This document shows positions 28,479 to 37,837 of a stretch of DNA of 64,000 bases, one piece after another. The stretch comes from Desulfarculales bacterium UBA702. Lineage in GTDB: Bacteria > Desulfobacterota > Syntrophobacteria > Syntrophobacterales > Syntrophobacteraceae. The notes under the pieces were generated by a model. It was given only the letters and a program-made list of their open reading frames with translations. It made no database searches and was not told the DNA's origin. Every line of letters begins with the position of its first letter. Position 1 is the first letter of the stretch. The stretch lies in contig DBMI01000067.1 of NCBI GenBank assembly GCA_002298165.1, positions 1 to 64,000 of the forward strand, written 5' to 3'. The translations under genes were made by a program, and so were the position numbers.

Positions 28479-29658
28479 TGGCCTCAGTGATATTGAATGA
28501 AAGTTTCTTAATGCGTTCGACCGCTTCCCGGATCCGCTCTTTCGGGACAGTCAGGGCCATTCTTACATAGCCTTCCCCCGGTTCCCCGAAGCCGCTGCCC
28601 GGAGTGGTGACTATCCCGGCCTCCGTGAGAAGAAGTGCTGTAAACTCTTTGGAGGTAAACCCGGCAGGGGTTGGGCACCAGACATAAAAAGTCGCTTTTG
28701 GAGCCTCTGCATCAAGTCCAGCGGCTTTGAGACCAGCGATCAAGATGTCTCGCCGTTCCTCATAGATACGGCAGTTTTCGGCAACAGGGGACTGATCGCC
28801 CTCAAGTGCCTTTATACCGGCAAACTGTACCGCATTAAACGCACCCGAGTCGATGTTGCTCTTAATCTGACCCAGGCCGCCAACAACCTCAGCGTTTCCA
28901 ACAACGAACCCGAGCCTCCATCCAGTCATGTTATAGGTCTTCGATAACGAATGAAACTCGATACCGACGTCTTTCGCGCCGGGCACTTCAAGGAAACTCA
29001 TCGGAAAGTAACCATCAAAAGACATTTCCGTGTACGCTGCATCATGGCAGACAATAATCTCGTATTTTTTCGCAAATTCGACGACTTGCTCGAAAAAGTC
29101 CCTACCGGCGACGGCACCGGTCGGATTGTTGGGATAGTTAATGAACATGAGTTTAGCGCGCATGGCTACTTCGGTTGGTATGTCATCCAGGTCGGGTAAA
29201 AACCTGTTTTCCTTGACCAGCGGCATGAACCATGACTCTCCGCCCGCAAACATCGTGGCGATGTGATAGACCGGGTAGGCAGGCGAGGGAACCAGCGCAA
29301 GATCTCCTGGATTTATAAATGCCAGTGGAAGATGCGCAATGCCCTCCTTCGACCCTATAAGGGTGATGACTTCCGAGATCGGATCCAGGTTAACCCCGAA
29401 CCTTCTACCGTACCACCGGGCGACGCTGACCCGAAAATCATTCATTCCGGAGTAGGATGGATATTGATGGTTTACCGGATCTTTGGCCGCAACAGCTAAT
29501 TCTTCGATTATATGGGCAGGGGTGGGCAGATCGGGATCACCTACCCCCAGGTTTATTACGTCAACTCCCTTTGCAAGCAGTTCAGCCTTCAACCTGTCGA
29601 TTTCCGCAAAAAGATAAGGGGGGAGCTGCCGCAAGCGCTCCGCTTTCATAACTGCCAT
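28447..29658 (-). CDS. dapL: LL-diaminopimelate aminotransferase
   Basis: Converts tetrahydrodipicolinate directly to LL-diaminopimelate, bypassing DapD/DapC/DapE. 403 residues of the fold-type I aminotransferase family, with NLGVGDPDLPTP near the N-terminus, NYPNNPTGA and the PLP lysine in SLSKTYNMTGWR. The ATG at 29658 has GGAGG six bases upstream; a GTG one codon earlier is less likely. Its position right behind dapB in a dapF-dapA-dapB-dapL order makes the diaminopimelate role much more likely than a general aspartate aminotransferase. Confidence 0.9.
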   Translation of the reverse strand: MAVMKAERLRQLPPYLFAEIDRLKAELLAKGVDVINLGVGDPDLPTPAHIIEELAVAAKDPVNHQYPSYSGMNDFRVSVARWYGRRFGVNLDPISEVITLIGSKEGIAHLPLAFINPGDLALVPSPAYPVYHIATMFAGGESWFMPLVKENRFLPDLDDIPTEVAMRAKLMFINYPNNPTGAVAGRDFFEQVVEFAKKYEIIVCHDAAYTEMSFDGYFPMSFLEVPGAKDVGIEFHSLSKTYNMTGWRLGFVVGNAEVVGGLGQIKSNIDSGAFNAVQFAGIKALEGDQSPVAENCRIYEERRDILIAGLKAAGLDAEAPKATFYVWCPTPAGFTSKEFTALLLTEAGIVTTPGSGFGEPGEGYVRMALTVPKERIREAVERIKKLSFNITEASAKSCCRHRK

Positions 29659-29682
29659 CACAAACCTCCGAAAGATTAACTT

Positions 29683-30486
29683 CTACCTGATACCGAGCAT
29701 GTCACTGATATCGTATAACCCATTGGGCTGATTAACCACCCATGAAGCTGCGCGGATTGCGCCCCGCGCGAAATTGTCCCGGCTGTGGGCGCGATGTGTA
29801 ATTTCAATTCGCTCCCCAAGACCGGCAAAAATGATCGTATGCTCACCAACGATATCGCCACCTCGCACAGTCTGAATCCCTATTTCGGGCTCCGTCCGCT
29901 CTCCAATAAGCCCGTGCCGGGCATACACGCCAACCTCTCCCAGATCGCGGCCGTAAGCCTGTGCTATCACCTGAGCAAGTTTTACCGCAGTGCCGCTTGG
30001 AGCGTCTTTCTTGAACCTGTGATGGGCCTCGACGATTTCCACGTCGAAACCCTCCCCGAGCAGGCGCGCTGTATCCGCTACCATCTTGAAAAGGATATTA
30101 ACACCGACGCTCATATTGGGAGAAAGTACGCAGGGCACGGCTGTTGCGAGCTTTTCAGCTTCCAGGATCTGCTCTTTATTAAATCCGGTCGATCCTATAA
30201 CCATCGATTTGCCCCGAGCCGATGCCGCCCTCAGGTGTTCAATAGATGCCGCTGCGTTGGTAAAATCAATTACAACATCGGCGGAATCAAGAACCTCTTC
30301 GATACTGCCCCGAACAGGAAAGCCCATGGGAGAACCCCCGATGATCTCGGAAATATCTACCCCGATCTTCGGGTACCCGGGATATTCGAACCCGCCGGCA
30401 AACTCTATCCCGTCGGTTTCACGTATCAGTTGGGCGATACGCGAGCCCATCCTTCCACCAATGCCGGCAATTGCCGCCCGGACCAT
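29683..30486 (-). CDS. dapB: 4-hydroxy-tetrahydrodipicolinate reductase
   Basis: Second step of the lysine branch; reduces the DapA product with NAD(P)H. 267 residues: the N-terminal GIGGRMGSRI dinucleotide loop, VIDFTNAAAS, the active-site EAHHRFKKDAPSGTA segment and GGDIVGEHT near the C-terminus. AGGAG sits before the ATG. It lies between dapA and dapL in the lysine gene run. Confidence 0.96.
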   Translation of the reverse strand: MVRAAIAGIGGRMGSRIAQLIRETDGIEFAGGFEYPGYPKIGVDISEIIGGSPMGFPVRGSIEEVLDSADVVIDFTNAAASIEHLRAASARGKSMVIGSTGFNKEQILEAEKLATAVPCVLSPNMSVGVNILFKMVADTARLLGEGFDVEIVEAHHRFKKDAPSGTAVKLAQVIAQAYGRDLGEVGVYARHGLIGERTEPEIGIQTVRGGDIVGEHTIIFAGLGERIEITHRAHSRDNFARGAIRAASWVVNQPNGLYDISDMLGIR

Positions 30487-30574
30487 TTACTTCTCCTGCT
30501 ATATTGCTTTGTATTTTGAACGCCCAAAACCCAGCATTATCAGGTTTTCCTTACCTAACCTGCATCAACCAAGA

Positions 30575-31477
30575 TTATGCTTTTGCCTTTTTAGCAGCTT
30601 TCGGAATTAAGCCGCAGGCTTCGATTTCCTTCCGCAGTCGCTCCTGGTTGGCTTCGCTCAACTGCACCAGCGGCAGCCGCAACTCTCCACTCGGGATTTT
30701 GCCCATCATTGTAAGTGCCGCCTTTACCGGAACAGGATTGGTCTCGATAAAGAGAATATGGCAAAGCGACAGCAGCTTATAAAAAATATGTTGCGCTTCT
30801 TGAAGCTTTCCTCCAAGGGCAAGGTTACAGAGATCGGCCATCCCCTTCGGCTCGACATTCGAGACAACCGATATCACACCCTTTCCACCGACGCATATCA
30901 GCGGAAAAGTAAGATAGTCTTCGCCGGACAGAACGGCGAAATCGGAACCGCACCGGGCGATGATGTCCGTTACCTGCTTCATCGATCCGGATGCTTCCTT
31001 GATCCCAACGATATTGTCAATTTTGGACAGCTTCGAGACCGTATCGGGATCGATGCTGGAACCGGTCCTGCCCGGGACGTTGTACAGGACGATCGGAATA
31101 TCCACAGTTTTTGCTACTTTTTCAAAATGTGAATAAAGGCCTGCCTGTGAAGGCTTGTTGTAGTAGGGCGTTATCATCAGTGCGCCGTCCGCGCCGGCTC
31201 TTTTCGCGAAACGTGTCAGCGCTATGGCCTCGGCCGTATTGTTAGATCCCGTCCCGGCTATGACAGATACGCGTTTATTGACATGTTCAACTGTAATCTC
31301 GATTACCCGCTCGTGCTCCTCGACGGTAAGGGTCGGCGATTCTCCGGTCGTACCGCATGGGACGATGCCGTGAGTCCCGTTTTCGATTTGAAAATCGATT
31401 AGATTCCTCAGCGATACCTCATCCAGCATGCCGTTTTTGAACGGCGTAACTATCGCCACATTCGCGCCCTCAAACAT
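30575..31477 (-). CDS. dapA: 4-hydroxy-tetrahydrodipicolinate synthase
   Basis: Condenses pyruvate and aspartate semialdehyde, the first lysine-specific step. 300 residues, a TIM barrel with PCGTTGESPTL, the catalytic tyrosine in YNVPGRTGSS and the Schiff-base lysine in GIKEASG. The start overlaps the end of dapF by 8 bases, so translation is coupled. Length and motifs leave no realistic alternative within the DapA/NanA family, given the context. Confidence 0.96.
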   Translation of the reverse strand: MFEGANVAIVTPFKNGMLDEVSLRNLIDFQIENGTHGIVPCGTTGESPTLTVEEHERVIEITVEHVNKRVSVIAGTGSNNTAEAIALTRFAKRAGADGALMITPYYNKPSQAGLYSHFEKVAKTVDIPIVLYNVPGRTGSSIDPDTVSKLSKIDNIVGIKEASGSMKQVTDIIARCGSDFAVLSGEDYLTFPLICVGGKGVISVVSNVEPKGMADLCNLALGGKLQEAQHIFYKLLSLCHILFIETNPVPVKAALTMMGKIPSGELRLPLVQLSEANQERLRKEIEACGLIPKAAKKAKA

Positions 31478-32363
31478 AGATGCCCCCTTCCTGCCGTCTC
31501 AGGGTTTCATCCCAAAGCTCGGCTTCGTAAACAACTTTAGCATCGCCTTCGAGGCAAACCTTGGAAAAATTCATCTTCCCTGCTTGTGAAGTTTTCTCAA
31601 AGTGAACAACCAATGTCTCGCCGCTACGGGTGAGAACTTCCACCGGCGCTTCCACCAATCCCCGGGCCGCGGCGGTGAGGGCGCATGCAATGGAACCGGT
31701 GCCGCAGGCGAGCGTCTCAGCCTCGACACCTCTTTCGTATGTCCTGATTGATATATTTTTCGAGCCGCGGATAAAGGCGAAATTAGCGTTTGTGCCCGCC
31801 GGCTGAAATCTCGGGTGGTAGCGTAAGGTTCGACCAAGCTCGAATACATCTATATTTTCGATTTCTGCCTCGCTGTCCAAAAACCAGACGACGTGCGGAA
31901 CCCCCGTATTTATAAAATCCAGCCGGGGTGCCCCCTTAATGGAGTCGATGTGGAAATTCGTATCTAATCCATGAGGCTGGGTCATAAGGACTTTGACCTT
32001 CTCGCCAATTATCTCTGCCATTATGATCCCGGCTAGAGTCCGAAACGAAATCTGGTCCTTATGTACAACTCCCTTGAGCCGTGCAAATCTGGCCGCACAG
32101 CGAGCGCCATTGCCGCACATCTCCGCCTCGGACCCATCGGCATTGAAAAAGATCCATTTAAAATCAGTTTCCGGATCGTTTTCGATCAGGATTAAGCCGT
32201 CCGCGCCGGCAGACATCTTCCTTCGGCATGCCCGCCTGGCAAGCTCGCGTCCTTCTTCCTTGCCGATCCGCAGATCTCTGTTGTCGATCAGGATGAAGTC
32301 GTTCCCGGTCCCGGTCATTTTCATGAATGGGATACGGTTGAGTGTTACTGATGCGAATTCCAT
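31470..32363 (-). CDS. dapF: Diaminopimelate epimerase
   Basis: Interconverts LL- and meso-diaminopimelate. 297 residues in two homologous halves, each carrying a catalytic cysteine: MCGNGARC in the first and ACGTGS in the second. The N-terminus has KMTGTGNDF. It follows lysA on the same strand and overlaps dapA by 8 bases. With DapL it makes meso-diaminopimelate for peptidoglycan and lysine. Confidence 0.96.
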   Translation of the reverse strand: MEFASVTLNRIPFMKMTGTGNDFILIDNRDLRIGKEEGRELARRACRRKMSAGADGLILIENDPETDFKWIFFNADGSEAEMCGNGARCAARFARLKGVVHKDQISFRTLAGIIMAEIIGEKVKVLMTQPHGLDTNFHIDSIKGAPRLDFINTGVPHVVWFLDSEAEIENIDVFELGRTLRYHPRFQPAGTNANFAFIRGSKNISIRTYERGVEAETLACGTGSIACALTAAARGLVEAPVEVLTRSGETLVVHFEKTSQAGKMNFSKVCLEGDAKVVYEAELWDETLRRQEGGIYV

Positions 32364-32422
32364 ATACGATTTCCGCAGATATGTTTGTTAACCGAGCAGA
32401 TGGAATCATCCTCAAATAGTCA

Positions 32423-33712
32423 TCAATCGCAGCCTTGTCCATGAAGCGAGTCGCACTCGGGCAGAAAATCAGGGATGCTTTCAAGGCGTACCAAATCATC
32501 CCAGCTTTCTCTCCTTCTAATGACGAAGTATCTGTCACCGCTCACCATGACCTCAGCAGCCCGGCATCGCGAATTGTAGTTCGATGACATCGAAAACCCG
32601 TATGCACCTGCGCTCATCACCGCGAAGTATTCGCCACTCGACGGTTGCGGCAGCCCGCGATCCTTTGCCAGAAAGTCGCTCGATTCGCAGATCGGGCCGA
32701 CAAGATCCACCACCTCAGTAGTCTTCTCGGTCCTTTTTACCGGCTGAATGAAATGATATGAGCCATAAAGGCTTGGCCTTACCAGATCGTTCATGGCCGC
32801 ATCAGCAATTACGAAGTTTTTCGCAGGGGTCCGCTTTGTATATAGTACCTTGGTTAGGAGTACGCCGGCATTTCCGACTATCACCCGCCCCGGTTCGAAG
32901 ATGAGCGTGCAAGGCAAGCCTTCGAGTTCTTTCAGAATCGATTCCGCATATTCATGAGGCTGGGGCGGCGACTCCTGATCATAAACAATCCCAAGCCCTC
33001 CGCCCAGATCCAGGTAGCGGATCTTTATACCTGTTTCCCCGAGGCGCTCGATGAGGACCCTTACGCGTTTGAGTGCATCGATAAACGGGGCAACCTCGGT
33101 CAACTGGCTGCCTATATGGCAATCCACACCCATGATCTCGATATTTTTGAGGCGCTTTGCCTTCTCGTATGCGCTCATGGCGTTATCTATCGAGATGCCG
33201 AATTTATTCTTCTTCATCCCGGTCGAAATGTATGGATGAGTATTGGGGTCGATATCGGGGTTTACCCGCAGAGCAATCCTTGCCTTTACTCCATTAACAC
33301 CGGCCCGCTTATCTATGGCATCGAGTTCCTCGATGGACTCGATATTAAACATCAGGATATTTTCACGAAGAGCGTAGTCAATTTCCTGAACAGTCTTGCC
33401 AACGCCGGAATATACTATACGCTCCGCCGGAATTCCGGCCATTCTGGCACGATAAAGCTCCCCACCCGACACTATGTCCATCCCGCCGCCCAGGGAGCCG
33501 AAGAGCTTAAGTACGGCGATATTGGAATTTGCCTTTACCGAGTAGCAGGTCAGGTGAGGGACATCGTTGAAGGCAGAATCGAAAACCGTAAAATGATGAC
33601 CAAGTGTGGCGCAGCTATAAATATAGCAGGGAGTACCAACTTCCTCCGCAATAGCGCGCAACGAAACATCCTCACAGTACAGTTCGTCATCTCTATATAG
33701 AAAATGATGCAT
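32423..33712 (-). CDS. lysA: Diaminopimelate decarboxylase
   Basis: PLP enzyme that makes lysine from meso-diaminopimelate. 429 residues from the ATG at 33712, chosen because AGAGG lies eight bases upstream; the frame runs ten codons further. The PLP lysine is in CYSVKAN, followed by HIGSQL, GGGLGI, EPGR and the active-site cysteine in PICESSD. It opens the lysine half of the cluster and is preceded by the fibronectin-type lipoprotein gene. Confidence 0.96.
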   Translation of the reverse strand: MHHFLYRDDELYCEDVSLRAIAEEVGTPCYIYSCATLGHHFTVFDSAFNDVPHLTCYSVKANSNIAVLKLFGSLGGGMDIVSGGELYRARMAGIPAERIVYSGVGKTVQEIDYALRENILMFNIESIEELDAIDKRAGVNGVKARIALRVNPDIDPNTHPYISTGMKKNKFGISIDNAMSAYEKAKRLKNIEIMGVDCHIGSQLTEVAPFIDALKRVRVLIERLGETGIKIRYLDLGGGLGIVYDQESPPQPHEYAESILKELEGLPCTLIFEPGRVIVGNAGVLLTKVLYTKRTPAKNFVIADAAMNDLVRPSLYGSYHFIQPVKRTEKTTEVVDLVGPICESSDFLAKDRGLPQPSSGEYFAVMSAGAYGFSMSSNYNSRCRAAEVMVSGDRYFVIRRRESWDDLVRLESIPDFLPECDSLHGQGCD

Positions 33713-33895
33713 CCTTAAAACCTCTTCTAAAACCGTCTGCAACAGCTACAAAATTTTGTTGCCGGCATAGCTGTGAACGATTTTTTCCGGAATCGATGCG
33801 AATTTTGACTTTCCAGACCACTCGCAAGTCAGGCCCGAACGCTAATCAAGATCGAGATTGAACCATTCAAAGCGCTCCATACATCTCAGGAGTGC

Positions 33896-35041
33896 TTACT
33901 CCAGCAGCAGAGCCCTCATTTCCGCCCATTTCGAGAGCAGGCCTTCTTTCTGGTCGGCCTGTGAGCTTACAGCCGAAACCGCATAGGAGTATGTCTCTTT
34001 TGACTGCACGTTCTTGTCCACGTACGGCGGGTGCTGCAAAGGCTTCGCGGTAAGGCGAATTATATCCTTCCCCTGGCGCCGGTAAACGTGATACCCGCCG
34101 GTCTTCCCCGCACTCTCCGTCCACCTGATTTCGAGAGAGCCCTTTCCCGGAATTATCCAAACCGAGTTAGGTGGAGGCGGAGCCACGGACTCTGGGGCTT
34201 TTCCCAGAATCACTGCAGAAGGATCTCCCAGAACAGTGCCGTTATCTACAACCAGAACGGGCACGACCCGATAGCTGTAGCTCTGCTCTGAGGCAACACC
34301 CTGGTCAAGAAACGAATTCCCGCTTATCGGTGTGGGCGAAGCATTTTCCCAGGGTTTTCCTGCGGTCATTCGCTCGATCCTGTACGTCAGTTCGCCCTGA
34401 AGATTTTTCCCATGGGCATCCTTGGAAACCGGTTTCCAATTGAGGAGCACCCCCTGGGGTTGCGTCGTGGCCGCCACGGAGACCGGCGGCACCGGACCGG
34501 GATAGAGCTTGGCAACAGCCGAATTCGACCGCGATACCTGTTTCCCATCCTCGTCCTGGACAGTTACCTGATACCTATAAGCACGATATGAGGCAGTATT
34601 GGTATCGAGCCAATGGAATCGCTTGTCAGGCGAGAGTGCCCTGGCAGCCGTCGCGGCATCGATCGTGTGAGCTTCGATCTGGGAGACGGCCGGGCAGTCC
34701 GTGCAATTCCGCTTCTCCCACTCAAGTTCTTCTTTCACAACCGACAAACGATACTTCCCGCTGGCGATACTATCCGGAATTGTCCACGAGATATCGGCCC
34801 CTTTGGTAGTCGCCTGCGCCTGCAGGTCGGAAATCTTCGGAGCGGCCTTTTCTCCCATCGGGTGTGGAAACATCTTCTTGCCGCACCCGGAGGTTAAGGT
34901 CAGTGCCAGACAGATCAGGAGGGCGCCCATTGTTGCCGTGCACCTTGAGATTACAAAGCCTCTGTTATGGGAACTGTAGAAAGGTCGCATACGTGTTGTT
35001 ATTCCAGTTTCGAGGTTGCTATTATTCAAGTCTCTTATCAA
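33896..35041 (-). CDS. Lipoprotein with LptM-like start and fibronectin type III repeats
   Basis: 381 residues. A hydrophobic stretch ends in the lipobox LTSGC, so the mature protein begins CGKKMFPHPM, close to the CGxKGPLYxP start of the small gammaproteobacterial lipoprotein LptM (YifL). What follows is not LptM: three fibronectin type III-like domains (about 65-155, 165-265 and 275-375). The TTG start overlaps the argH stop and has AGGGA five bases upstream; internal ATGs at residues 18 and 38 would give a shorter signal peptide and are possible. LptM in enterobacteria also sits beside dapF, so the lysine-gene context is suggestive. Expected in the outer membrane, periplasmic side. Confidence 0.75.
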   Translation of the reverse strand: MIRDLNNSNLETGITTRMRPFYSSHNRGFVISRCTATMGALLICLALTLTSGCGKKMFPHPMGEKAAPKISDLQAQATTKGADISWTIPDSIASGKYRLSVVKEELEWEKRNCTDCPAVSQIEAHTIDAATAARALSPDKRFHWLDTNTASYRAYRYQVTVQDEDGKQVSRSNSAVAKLYPGPVPPVSVAATTQPQGVLLNWKPVSKDAHGKNLQGELTYRIERMTAGKPWENASPTPISGNSFLDQGVASEQSYSYRVVPVLVVDNGTVLGDPSAVILGKAPESVAPPPPNSVWIIPGKGSLEIRWTESAGKTGGYHVYRRQGKDIIRLTAKPLQHPPYVDKNVQSKETYSYAVSAVSSQADQKEGLLSKWAEMRALLLE

Positions 35042-36438
35042 CTTTGTCCCTGCTTTTCTTCGGCATCCAGACGGCTTCGCGCAATCGAAATGGCCTCTTT
35101 TACCCGAGAGCCGGCGGTGCCGCCGATAGATGTCCTCCTGTCCACAACACTCGCTATTTCAAGGAAGGGAAACACGTCAGAATCGAATGCTTTGTGAAAA
35201 GATTTCAATTCATCCAGAGTTAAATCACAGAGTTCTTTTTGTCCTCGAATGCAGAACTGAACTACCTGCCCGACAACATGGTGCGCCTTGCGGAAAGGAA
35301 CACTCCTTCTTACCAGATAATCAGCGAGATCAGTTGCCAGAGTGAACCCGCGACTGGCCATCTCGAGCATTTTCTCGTGATTTATGCCGATCTCTGGCAG
35401 CAGTTTCGAGAGAAGCCGAAGAGTTAAAATCACTGTGTCGGCAGTATCGAAAACCGGTTCCTTGTCTTCCTGAAGATCGCGATTATAGGCAAGAGGCAGC
35501 CCCTTTGTCAGGGTCAGAAGAGCCGTAAGGTTACCAAATACCCGCCCGGTTTTACCGCGCATAAGCTCTGGGACGTCCGGGTTCTTTTTCTGGGGCATAA
35601 TGCTCGAACCCGTGCAGAAAGAGTCACTGATTTCGATGAAACCGAACTCCGGACTAGACCAGATTATAAGCTCTTCGGCCATGCGGCTAACATGCATCAT
35701 CAATATGGCTGAAGCCGAACAGAATTCGATCAGGTGATCGCGGTCGCTCACCGCATCCATGCTGTTGGCGGTTACCCTCGGAAAATTAAGATATCGTGCT
35801 GTCCATTCCATATCGATGGGAAACGTAGTCCCGGCTAATGCCGCACTTCCCAGAGGCATCACGTTTGCTCGGCGTAAAATTTCGCCGAACCTCTCGGAGT
35901 CGCGGCTAAACATCTCATGGTAGGCCATCAGGTGATGGGCCATTAGAACCGGCTGCGCGTGCTGGAGGTGCGTAAAGCCGGGCATAATCACGTCAATATT
36001 CTTCTCGGCCATTTCAAGCAGGGCACGTCTCAGTTCGCGTAGGCGTGATCCACACATCCACAGTACGTCCCTCAAGTAGAGCCGCATATCGAGCGCCACC
36101 TGGTCGTTGCGGCTCCTCGCCGTGTGCAGTTTCCCCCCTGTTTCGCCGATACGCGCGATCAGTTCCTTTTCAATGGCCATATGGATATCTTCCTGAGAAG
36201 CATCCATGGTCACCTGCCCTCGTTCGATATCGCGCAATATCTCACCAAGAGCTTCAACTATCTTCGATGCGTCATCATGCGAGATTATCTCACATTGAGC
36301 CAGCATTCGGCAGTGCGCAATACTGCCTTCAATATCATAGCGGTAGAGCCGGCTATCGAAATGGATTGAAGCGGTATAGTCTTCCACCAGTTTATTGGTG
36401 GGCTGATCGAACCGCCCCTGCCACAGTTTTTCGCCCAT
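35038..36438 (-). CDS. argH: Argininosuccinate lyase
   Basis: Final step of arginine synthesis, releasing fumarate. 466 residues of the fumarase/aspartase superfamily, with the superfamily signature SSIMPQKKNPD, TARSRNDQV and HLQHAQP. It ends four bases into the lipoprotein gene, so the two are coupled. It follows argG at 13 bases, with a GGAG site before the ATG. Confidence 0.97.
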   Translation of the reverse strand: MGEKLWQGRFDQPTNKLVEDYTASIHFDSRLYRYDIEGSIAHCRMLAQCEIISHDDASKIVEALGEILRDIERGQVTMDASQEDIHMAIEKELIARIGETGGKLHTARSRNDQVALDMRLYLRDVLWMCGSRLRELRRALLEMAEKNIDVIMPGFTHLQHAQPVLMAHHLMAYHEMFSRDSERFGEILRRANVMPLGSAALAGTTFPIDMEWTARYLNFPRVTANSMDAVSDRDHLIEFCSASAILMMHVSRMAEELIIWSSPEFGFIEISDSFCTGSSIMPQKKNPDVPELMRGKTGRVFGNLTALLTLTKGLPLAYNRDLQEDKEPVFDTADTVILTLRLLSKLLPEIGINHEKMLEMASRGFTLATDLADYLVRRSVPFRKAHHVVGQVVQFCIRGQKELCDLTLDELKSFHKAFDSDVFPFLEIASVVDRRTSIGGTAGSRVKEAISIARSRLDAEEKQGQS

Positions 36439-36451
36439 TTACAAAGGCTCC

Positions 36452-37675
36452 TTAGCTTGATTTCAGCGGCTGCTGGCCACCCTTCCTGACCAGTGCCTCA
36501 ATTCGCAGCCGCAGACCAAGCAGCCGGATAAAACCGGTCGCCTCGTCCTGGCGGTAAACATCGTCTTCTTCAAAAGTCGCGAAGCTCGGCTGATAGAGCG
36601 AGCGCTCTGCTTTTCGGCCTATCACCGTGCAATTGCCCTTGTAGAGCTTAAGACGCGCAGTTCCGGAAACGGACTCCTGCGACAGGTCCATCATGCTCTG
36701 CAGGTAGCGCATCTCGGGCGAATACCAAAAACCGTTATAGATCAACCGGGAATAATCCGAAATCAGGCTGTCTCGAAGGTGCATGACCTCACGATCCATT
36801 GTGATGGACTCGACAGCCATGTGCGCGGAGCGCATAATGGTGCCGCCAGGGGTTTCATAAACTCCGCGTGATTTCATACCAACAAAGCGGTTTTCTACCA
36901 GATCAACACGCCCGATTCCATGTCTGCCGCCAATCTTGTTCAGGAAGCCCAAAATGCCTGCCGGGCTCATTTGTTCGCCGTCAATCGCAACCGGATTGCC
37001 TTTCTCGAAAGATATTTCCACGATCTCAGGCTGCTCGGGTGCTTCCCTCGGGTCGGCCGTCAAAATGAACATTTTCGGATCCGGCTCTACCCAGGGATCT
37101 TCGAGAATACCGCCCTCGTAGCTTATGTGGAGCATATTCCGGTCGCAACTGTAAGGTTTTTCCTTCGTTACCGGGACGGGTATGCCATGCCTTTTTGCAA
37201 AAGCAATGAGATCGCTCCTGGATTTAAGGTCCCATTCTCGCCAGGGTGCAATCACCTTGATATCCGGCCGGAGCGCCATATAAGCCAATTCGAAGCGTAC
37301 CTGGTCGTTGCCCTTCCCCGTGGCTCCATGACTTACCGCATCAGCACCCTCATCGATTGCGATCTCTATCTGTTTTTTCGCAATAAGCGGCCGCGCAATC
37401 GAAGTGCCAAGAAGATACTGACCTTCGTAAATCGCATTGGCGCGGAAGGCCGGGAATACAAAGTCCCGCACGAATTCTTCCCGAAGGTCTTCGATTCGGG
37501 CCTTAACAGCCCCAGTCTCAAGCGCTTTTTTATGAACTCCATCGAGCTCGTCGCCCTGCCCGAGATCGGCGGCAAAGGCTACTACTTCGCAACTGTATTT
37601 TTCGATCAGCCATTTGAGAATAATTGAGGTGTCGAGTCCACCTGAATAAGCAAGAACAACTTTTTTAACGCTCAT
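36452..37675 (-). CDS. argG: Argininosuccinate synthase
   Basis: Ligates citrulline and aspartate using ATP. 407 residues; the N-terminal P-loop-like AYSGGLDTS, GATGKGNDQVRFE, and the citrulline-site region FVGMKSRGVYETPGG. AGGA lies eight bases before the ATG. A fold-back repeat fills the 162-base gap to argF upstream. Confidence 0.97.
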   Translation of the reverse strand: MSVKKVVLAYSGGLDTSIILKWLIEKYSCEVVAFAADLGQGDELDGVHKKALETGAVKARIEDLREEFVRDFVFPAFRANAIYEGQYLLGTSIARPLIAKKQIEIAIDEGADAVSHGATGKGNDQVRFELAYMALRPDIKVIAPWREWDLKSRSDLIAFAKRHGIPVPVTKEKPYSCDRNMLHISYEGGILEDPWVEPDPKMFILTADPREAPEQPEIVEISFEKGNPVAIDGEQMSPAGILGFLNKIGGRHGIGRVDLVENRFVGMKSRGVYETPGGTIMRSAHMAVESITMDREVMHLRDSLISDYSRLIYNGFWYSPEMRYLQSMMDLSQESVSGTARLKLYKGNCTVIGRKAERSLYQPSFATFEEDDVYRQDEATGFIRLLGLRLRIEALVRKGGQQPLKSS

Positions 37676-37686
37676 TTTACAATTCC

Positions 37687-37837
37687 TGTTTCGGGTTGCG
37701 CGTTTCGTGTTGCGGGTTGCGCCTTAGGTCTTGCGAGTTATAAATTACGGGTTAAGAACATTTTGGGCTCAGATTGGGAGTATAGACAATGCAGTTCCGA
37801 AACCGAAAACACGTAACCCGGAACCCGCAACCCGCAA
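37687..37837. repeat. Fold-back element of GGGTTGC-type heptads between argF and argG
   Basis: Both ends of the argF-argG gap carry heptad-like copies in opposite orientation: GGGTTGC-type units at 37687-37722 and their reverse complements at 37811-37837. The outer arm abuts the argF stop codon. The centre (37723-37800) is unrelated AT-rich sequence. It would fold into a long stem-loop in the arg transcript. Confidence 0.5.

Noticed and set aside
32954..33700. 248-codon open frame on the plus strand
   Set aside because: Antisense to lysA; composition is that of a shadow frame.
36920..37627. 235-codon open frame on the plus strand
   Set aside because: Antisense to argG.
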